Under the pieces are notes generated by a model. That model was given only the letters and a program-made list of their open reading frames with translations. It made no database searches and was not told the origin of the DNA. Both the position numbers and the translations under genes were made by a program. From assembly GCA_050010115.1 (NCBI GenBank), contig JBEKLQ010000011.1, positions 1-60,774 on the forward strand: a DNA stretch of 60,774 nucleotides, given 5' to 3'. Below, piece after piece: positions 56,409 to 60,774 of this stretch. This DNA is from JAKACA01 sp050010115 (GTDB lineage: Bacteria > Actinomycetota > Acidimicrobiia > Acidimicrobiales > Bog-793). Position 1 is the stretch's first letter. Each line of letters starts with the position of its first letter.

Positions 56409-56639
56409 TTAATGAGGTATCGCTGTTGAGAGCAAGTACAGATCGACCAGGGCCATCACGCTCGTCGCCATCATGAGCACATACACGACGCGGGCCGAAG
56501 CCCTATTGATCTCGCGCCGCCTATGAGCATGAACCACCTGTCGTGCTAGTTGCGCCGGCATGACAGTGGGGGCATCCCAGTCCGATGTGGCGGGTAGGGC
56601 GTAGTCCGGAAGATTCCAACTTCGCTGCTTCGATGTCAC
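56409..56639 (-). CDS. Small single-pass membrane protein coupled to the membrane sensor
   Basis: A 76-residue frame whose GTG start overlaps the stop of the upstream membrane gene (GTGA). Residues 1-28 are polar (TSKQRSWNLPDYALPATSDW), 29-50 are Arg/His-rich (ARQVVHAHRRREINRASARV), and 51-72 form one membrane helix (VYVLMMATSVMALVDLYLL). A shorter start at ATG 56561 is possible. The family is not known. The overlap and the clean amphipathic/hydrophobic layout argue that it is expressed as a partner of the preceding protein. Confidence 0.55.
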   Translation of the reverse strand: MTSKQRSWNLPDYALPATSDWDAPTVMPAQLARQVVHAHRRREINRASARVVYVLMMATSVMALVDLYLLSTAIPH

Positions 56640-57739
56640 GCCCTTGGCACCTCCTCCGCCATCTGCGAATCTGGCTGAGGCGATACCGGCCCGACTGCCC
56701 CGACCAGCCCAAAGCCGTCCAGCAACATAAGCGCCTGGCGGGAAAGCACAAGGAGCACGAGCACGAGCGCCATCAGCCAGTCGGAGAACGGCAGCTTGCG
56801 GCCGAGGGCGACCTCCAGGGCCGAGGCGGCCAGCGCAACGAGAACGGGCACGAAGGGTACGACGATTGACGCCATCGATGACGCAGGCGAGACGGGCGCC
56901 TGCTCGACGACCTCCTCCCCGCTCGAGGCCAAGCCGCCGAGAGCCAGGCCCAGGTAGCCGGCGACCCAGCCGATGTCGACCAGGTTGCCGGTGGCGTACT
57001 TTCCAATCTCGGTCAGGTAGGTATATGTGCTGTCCGCCAGTGCCATCGCGACGATTCCGCCGAGCACGCTCCATAGCGCGAAGCGATCGCCGGTCTTCAT
57101 CGCCCGAATGACGAGCACGACGAGGAGGAGCATCACGATGTCCCCAAAGGGGTAGGCCACTGCCACGATGCCGCCAAGCGATGTCAAGTCTGAGTGACGC
57201 CAGAGCGGGCCGAGCACGAAGGACCAGCTCAAGAACAACAGCGAGGTTGCCAGAATGATCCCGTCCAAGGTTGCCCGGGTCTTCGCCTGGCGCTTCTGGT
57301 ACATCGCCGGATGTGACACGAGCGCGGCCACTGTCAACGGGATGGCTGACAGGTAGCCGACATCTGCCCACGAGGGGACCGGGACCGGCACGTTCAGCAC
57401 CAAGTCGTAAATCGCCCAGATCACCTCTGCGATCGTCCAGGCCGCCGATGCCGCTGCCAGCAGGAGCCAGAAACGGCGCAGCCTGGCGTCATGGGTCAGA
57501 CCGGCGCGTAGGCACATCACGGCGGCAGCGAAGGCGGCGAGCGACGTCACCACATCGTCGAACACCTTGACCGACGTGGTGCCACCGATGTGCCACCCGA
57601 TCCAGGCCGCGAAGATCGCGACGATGCCGAGGGCACCGATGGCCCCTCGGAACCTGCGTCGCGCAAGGCGGACAGCCGCCCGATTGGGCTCAACTCCGAC
57701 GCCGGACTCCTGTGCAGCGGTCCTCACGGGCATCCACAT
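56636..57739 (-). CDS. Stand-alone multi-span membrane sensor domain without output domain
   Basis: A 367-residue protein with nine or so predicted spans. It is homologous to the N-terminal membrane region of the GGDEF-EAL protein at 46.6 kb: PSWADVGYL (PSFIDAIYI there), then LSWSFVLGP (LSWIFLIGP), VAYPFGDIVML (AAYPLGDILVL) and GNLVDIGWVAGYL (GNPVDLGWILFYA). It ends soon after the last span, with no GAF, PAS or GGDEF. The start may be ATG 57739 or 57733. It may be a truncated diguanylate cyclase or a free sensor module; the coupled 76-residue gene downstream supports a functional unit. Confidence 0.75.
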   Translation of the reverse strand: MWMPVRTAAQESGVGVEPNRAAVRLARRRFRGAIGALGIVAIFAAWIGWHIGGTTSVKVFDDVVTSLAAFAAAVMCLRAGLTHDARLRRFWLLLAAASAAWTIAEVIWAIYDLVLNVPVPVPSWADVGYLSAIPLTVAALVSHPAMYQKRQAKTRATLDGIILATSLLFLSWSFVLGPLWRHSDLTSLGGIVAVAYPFGDIVMLLLVVLVIRAMKTGDRFALWSVLGGIVAMALADSTYTYLTEIGKYATGNLVDIGWVAGYLGLALGGLASSGEEVVEQAPVSPASSMASIVVPFVPVLVALAASALEVALGRKLPFSDWLMALVLVLLVLSRQALMLLDGFGLVGAVGPVSPQPDSQMAEEVPRA

Positions 57740-57800
57740 CGGCAAGGAGCGACGGGTGCACTAGGGCCGAAAGACTCTTTTTTGACCGAAACCCCGTCCG

Positions 57801-58028
57801 TTGGCGCCTCGCCTTCTCGATGGCCTTCCCGCCGCCGCCGACTCGGCCTCAGGGATCGCGAAGAGTCAGCACACCACCGTCATCGAGGTGGTGCACAGTG
57901 CCATCGACGCGTTGGAGCGCAGAGAGTTCTTGCGTGGACTCAACGACGACTACCGCCGACTTCGCGAGGACCCGGAGCTCTGGCGGACGTACGTCGCTGA
58001 GCATGAGGAGTGGGACGCGCTGGCTTGA
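57801..58028 (+). CDS. Antitoxin-like protein of a mazEF/pemIK-type pair
   Basis: A small acidic protein, 75 residues from the TTG used here. The C-terminal part, ALERREFLRGLNDDYRRLRE then PELWRTYVAEHEEWDALA, matches a common actinobacterial antitoxin tail. The N-terminal DNA-binding part (GIAKSQHTTVIEVVHSAIDAL) resembles a ribbon-helix-helix, but the true start is unclear, and an early frameshift may have removed it: an in-frame-shifted TTG at 57782 reads TETPSVGASPS. Its stop overlaps the toxin start (TTGA). Confidence 0.6.
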   Translation: MAPRLLDGLPAAADSASGIAKSQHTTVIEVVHSAIDALERREFLRGLNDDYRRLREDPELWRTYVAEHEEWDALA

Positions 58029-58358
58029 TCTGGCGAGGTGAGATCTACGACGTCGATCTCGGCCAACCGATCGGACGAGCCGGCATTCGTCCGGCCGGCC
58101 GTCATCGTGTCGGTGGATGTCTTGAACGACGGTCCCGGAGAGCTCATCGCTGTCGTCCCAGTTGGATCGAAGGCATATGGACTCCGCAGCCACGTGGAAC
58201 TCGAGACTGGCGCAAGCGGCCTTGACCGTGTGAGCTACGCCAGATGTGACCAACTGCGCACGATCTCTATGAGGCGACTCGTAAATCGAAGGGGCGTCGC
58301 GAGCCACGACGAGATGACGCGCATTGATCAAACGCTTCGATTCGTTCTCGATCTGTGA
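58025..58358 (+). pseudogene. MazF/PemK-type endoribonuclease toxin, frameshifted
   Basis: The first frame, from TTG 58025, reads LIWRGEIYDVDLGQPIG, the canonical N-terminus of MazF/PemK. The rest (EPAFVRPAVIVSVDVLND, PGELIAVVPVG, HVELE, LDRVSYARCDQLRTI) is in a different frame. A one-base change near 58073-58079 separates them. The C-terminal part is intact to the stop at 58358. As it reads, the toxin is inactive; a sequencing error is the alternative. The pair lies next to other decayed mobile DNA. Confidence 0.72.
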
Positions 58359-58384
58359 CCGCGTTCGGCCGTTCCCGAGCCGTC

Positions 58385-59048
58385 GTTATCTCAAGTGGGA
58401 AATGGGCTGTCTACGACGTAGCTGGCGCAGGGTTTGAGCCTCGTCGTAGACACGTTATCTCAAGCGGTGTCCAGACTGTCGCGACTGTCGCGCTCGGGTT
58501 GCTTTGGTCAAACAGACGTTGCCTCGGCAGGACCCGAGCCGAGCGAAGAAGGACCAGGGGCCCCGTTCAGCGTGTCCTGACGCCCGTCACCGACATCGAG
58601 TCGTGGACGGTGCTCGGCAACGCCGGTGCTGTAGTGGCGCCGCTCGAGTGGTACTTGCGGCTACCTGAGCGCGTTGGAGCGGTCGCCGAACACGGCCCGC
58701 GCCCACGGGATGATCCTGAGGCTGTGGTTGAGTTCCTGGGCGAAGTCTGCGCCGGGTTGGCCGATGTCGCCGTGGAGGCCGCCGCCCGATTGGTTGCATC
58801 GCTTCGGGCTCGGCGGACGACATGATCGTGTCGGACACGGCGCGGCGCTCGCCGGCCACGATGAGCCGTGCTCGGAGACCGGCTCGCCCGCCAGCACGGT
58901 GATAACGCGCCGAGGTTCGAAACATCCGGCCTACCGCCCGGCGTTGAAACGGACCTGACCATCCGCCCAGAGCCTCACGTTCGCGACATGTCTACGACGC
59001 AAAACTGCCCTTCTATCGGGACTTCTTCCAGACGGGCTTGAGATAACC
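58385..59048. mobile_element. Relic element with 11-bp inverted ends
   Basis: gttatctcaag occurs at 58385-58395 and again at 58454-58464, and its exact reverse complement is at 59038-59048. gtctacgacg is at 58409-58418 and 58991-59000, with its complement at 58442-58451. The outer pair bounds 664 bp that contain a decayed tyrosine recombinase. This looks like the shell of a small transposon with a nested or duplicated left end. No target-site duplication is evident. Confidence 0.55.
58571..58825 (+). pseudogene. Decayed N-terminus of a tyrosine recombinase
   Basis: One frame reads VTDIESWTVLGNAG and VVAPLEWYL. After a shift at about 58660 a second frame reads YLSALERSPNTARAHGM then LRLWL, the SAM-like core-binding signature of transposon-type integrases (RSPNT-RA). 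After a shift back near 58730 the first frame gives EFLGEVCAGLADVAVE and AARLVASLRARR. At least two frameshifts are needed, and no catalytic domain (R-H-R-Y) is present. Confidence 0.65.
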
Positions 59049-59391
59049 GTCGATCTGTGCGCGCCACGCAGGTCCGGCAGTGAGAGCGCTGGCCGCTCAG
59101 ATCGACTGATACGGCACCCCCGTCACAACACGGCTCACCGGGACCTCGTGCACTTTGCGACTCTCAACGCCGAAGGAGCCGACGCCGGACGCGTGCAGCG
59201 AGTGACCGGGCGAGCTGTGCCGCGATGCCTGCTCGGCAGGGGCCCTGGCTGGTAGATGATGAAGTCATCGAAGGTGTGCGATCCTGGCTTGTCTTGCGGT
59301 TGAGGCTGTCGAGGAAGGCGGGGAAGTCGGGTGCGTAGAGGCATCCGTTGTCGCCGGTGAGCAGGAAGCCAGTCCATGGGTCCTAAACAGT
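59049..59391. other. Region without a recognisable intact gene
   Basis: 343 bp between the relic element and the integrase pseudogene. On the minus strand short open stretches (for example GFLLTGDNGCLYAPDFPAFL) have coding character but no start, length or family, so they are probably gene debris. Confidence 0.45.
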
Positions 59392-59775
59392 GATGGCCGC
59401 TTGGTGGTGTCCCGGCGTTCCGGTGATCTCCAGGCCCTTGGGAGTGAGCTTCCAAAGCGGCACGTCGGACAGGGCCGGCTTCAGGTGGCGCTCGGTCAGG
59501 CTCAGCCAATCGGCACGGGTGCACGGCCCGAGCGTCGCCGAGGCCATGAACTGGTCCAGCAGGTCCCCGACGGTGACGCGTCCACCGCCGTATAAGCCAG
59601 CGCCGGCTTCGACGACCATGTGCTGCAGCGCCTCTTTAGCCTCGAATCTGCTGCCCTGGACCGTGCGCGACAAGCGCCGTCGCTAGCCGGAGACAAGGTC
59701 TGAGTCGACGGCGACCTGCAGCCGCCATCGTCCCGAGCCGCGGTCGGTCATCGTGCCTGTGCGTGGTTTGGTCAT
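59392..59775 (-). pseudogene. Phage-type integrase N-terminal pseudogene (copy 2)
   Basis: From ATG 59775 the frame reads MTKPRTGTMTDRGSGRW, RLQVAVDSDLVSG, then a TAG at codon 31 (59683-59685) where copy 1 has GAG. It continues RRRLSRTVQG, EAKEALQHMVVEAGAG, then TVGDLLDQFMASA, TRADWLSLTERHLKPAL and WKLTPKGLEITG, i.e. the arm-binding and the start of the core-binding domain. The catalytic half is missing. Nonsense mutation plus truncation make it inactive. Confidence 0.75.
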
Positions 59776-59876
59776 CACCCAGCTTGCTCGCTCAGGCGAA
59801 TGGCACCCGGATGGCACTCGAAATCCAGGCCCGAATGCCTGCAGTTTCACCAATCACGGGACCCTGACCAGGGAAC
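59774..59876. repeat. Copy B of the ~100-bp block shared with 40201-40301
   Basis: Lies immediately 5' of the integrase pseudogene (minus orientation) and matches copy A over its whole length, with strongest identity at both ends. It may be the integrase leader or attachment region of the element family. Confidence 0.6.
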
Positions 59877-60262
59877 CAATCAGAGCAGGGCACCTGCCCT
59901 ACCCCGCTCTTGTTCGATGAAGCTCCTGGTGGAGCGTCTTTTCTGTTCGTCCTGGTCCGGCCTCGTATGTCTCGATCAGGCCCGTAATTGCCGGCTTCAA
60001 AGCCGCGATGGCTGCCGAGACCGACGCGCTCCTCGCCGGGGAGTGGGAGAGAGCCAAGGGATTGACGCCTCAAGCCGGTCCGCACTTCATCCGATAAAGA
60101 GAAGACGAGAAGAGCCGTGTCCTCAGGTCCTATCGCATGGCAGGTCCCCGTCATCCCCTCCACGGCAACCAAATCGCCTGTTGAATCATTGACAGCCCGT
60201 CCCACTATGCTGACCAAACACCTGACTTTCCTGAGTGGTCCTCAACCTCTAAAGGAGGCGGT
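59877..60262. other. Intergenic region upstream of the PAS protein
   Basis: 386 bp with no convincing gene. It holds two small hairpins, agggca-cc-tgccct (59887-59900) and the terminator-like stem at 59922-59935, and presumably the promoter of the PAS gene close to its right end. A clear AAAGGAGG ribosome-binding site occurs at 60251-60258. Confidence 0.5.
59922..59945 (+). terminator. Possible rho-independent terminator
   Basis: gctcc-tggt-ggagc (5-bp GC-rich stem) is followed by gtctttt. It is short but of terminator form on the plus strand. There is no intact plus-strand gene directly upstream, so it may belong to the lost element. Confidence 0.35.
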
Positions 60263-60774
60263 GTGACTCCACTCGCCGACAGTACGCTGGTTGGACTTCT
60301 CGATGCGGCACCGGACGCGATGCTCGCGGTCGATGAGGCGGGCCTGATCGTACTGGCGAACGCTCAAGCCGAGCGACTCTTCGACTATCGCCGTGAAGAA
60401 CTCATCGGAAGGCCCGTCGAGCTGCTCGTCTCCATTGCCGATCCGAAATTCCGACCGCGTGCTACTGGCTTGCAGATGGCGGGTCGACGACACGACGGTA
60501 GCGAGTTCCTGACGGAGATCTCATTGTCGACGATGGCGACCGATGCCGGACTCCTGATCTCTGCGACAATTCGAGACGCCACCGAACGGATTGAGGTGGA
60601 GGCAGAACGCGTTCGCGTCAAGACCGAAGCCGAACGCGTGCGCCTTGAGGCGGAAGCCGATCGCGTCAAGGCCGAGGGCGAGAAGACCGAAGCCGAACGC
60701 GTGCGCCTTGAGGCGGAAGCCGATCGCGAGCGGCTCGAGGGACAGCTTCATCAATCGCAACGCATGGAGAGTCT
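60263..60774 (+). CDS. PAS-domain sensor protein, partial (probable histidine kinase)
   Basis: The gene starts at GTG 60263 behind AAAGGAGG and runs off the window. Residues 1-115 are a PAS domain (LLDAAPDAMLAVDEAGLIVL, ANAQAERLFDY, ELIGRPVELLV, FLTEISLS, ATIRDATER). Residues 116-165 are a highly charged coiled coil rich in Glu, Ala and Arg with an internal 21-residue duplication. The last visible residues, QLHQSQRMES, are the usual lead-in to an HisKA domain, so a sensor kinase is likely. The protein is cytosolic as far as visible. Confidence 0.85.
   Translation, partial: MTPLADSTLVGLLDAAPDAMLAVDEAGLIVLANAQAERLFDYRREELIGRPVELLVSIADPKFRPRATGLQMAGRRHDGSEFLTEISLSTMATDAGLLISATIRDATERIEVEAERVRVKTEAERVRLEAEADRVKAEGEKTEAERVRLEAEADRERLEGQLHQSQRMES
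60620..60728 (+). repeat. 46-bp perfect direct repeat in the PAS-protein coiled coil
   Basis: Copies at 60620-60665 and 60683-60728 are identical, with a 63-bp period. The unit encodes KTEAERVRLEAEADR. The 21-residue period equals three heptads, so the duplication lengthens the signalling helix in register. Confidence 0.9.

Noticed and set aside
56409..57371. A 320-codon minus-strand frame across the orphan sensor
   Set aside because: Only its last 76 codons look real. The upstream part is the sensor gene read in another frame, so the gene was cut back to the GTG at 56639.
58900..58940. A gaggttcgaaac stretch resembling a tRNA T-loop
   Set aside because: No matching acceptor, D-arm or anticodon stem could be drawn around it.

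Overview
The window is GC-rich (about 70%) bacterial DNA with tightly packed genes, frequent GTG/TTG starts and many ATGA/GTGA stop-start overlaps. Gene content points to an actinobacterium, most plausibly an uncultured member of the Acidimicrobiia. It has GlnE, an F420-type luciferase-like oxidoreductase, a mycothiol-type arsenate reductase, a DUF6457/MobA pair, a DUF3516 helicase and a DUF3048 protein. The class-level placement is inference. No rRNA, tRNA or CRISPR array was seen.

1-18.6 kb is housekeeping and catabolism: nadE divergent from glnE; an S9 peptidase-DUF6457-mobA operon; a luciferase-like oxidoreductase; an aminoglycoside-phosphotransferase-like protein fused to DUF6285; an atypical purD followed by a GH29 fucosidase; then a minus-strand series of an acyl-CoA synthetase, HAD hydrolase, acetamidase/formamidase, SGNH hydrolase and LysR regulator.

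18.6-32.7 kb is an energy and redox island. coxM-coxS-coxL (form I, AYACSFR active-site loop), an XdhC-YHS maturation protein and coxD run on the plus strand, divergent from the LysR regulator. On the minus strand a two-component system (regulator, then kinase) precedes a coupled cassette of a ferric-reductase-like flavocytochrome, an exported FMN-binding protein with a covalent FMN motif, the flavin transferase ApbE and a b-type membrane protein. CoxE and an MFS transporter follow on that strand. CO dehydrogenase maturation is therefore split over two transcription units, and one of them adjoins an extracytosolic flavin electron-transfer module.

32.9-39.7 kb holds an amidohydrolase, a Nudix hydrolase, an SRPBCC protein, ammonia-dependent asparagine synthetase, and an arsenic operon arsR-arsM-acr3-arsC with a visible promoter and operator.

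39.7-60.8 kb is accessory. It has an IPT/TIG surface protein, a DUF3048 protein, a large helicase and a GGDEF-EAL protein translationally coupled to an alpha-oxoamine synthase and an MFS exporter. A secreted GH43-like protein, a GcvT-family enzyme and a lactonase-like metallo-hydrolase follow. Then comes an orphan membrane sensor module homologous to the N-terminus of the GGDEF-EAL protein, coupled to a 76-residue single-pass protein. The right end is a graveyard of mobile DNA: a mazEF-like pair with a frameshifted toxin, a relic with 11-bp inverted ends around a decayed tyrosine recombinase, two broken copies of another integrase and a duplicated ~100-bp block also found at 40.2 kb. The window ends inside a PAS sensor protein with a duplicated coiled coil.
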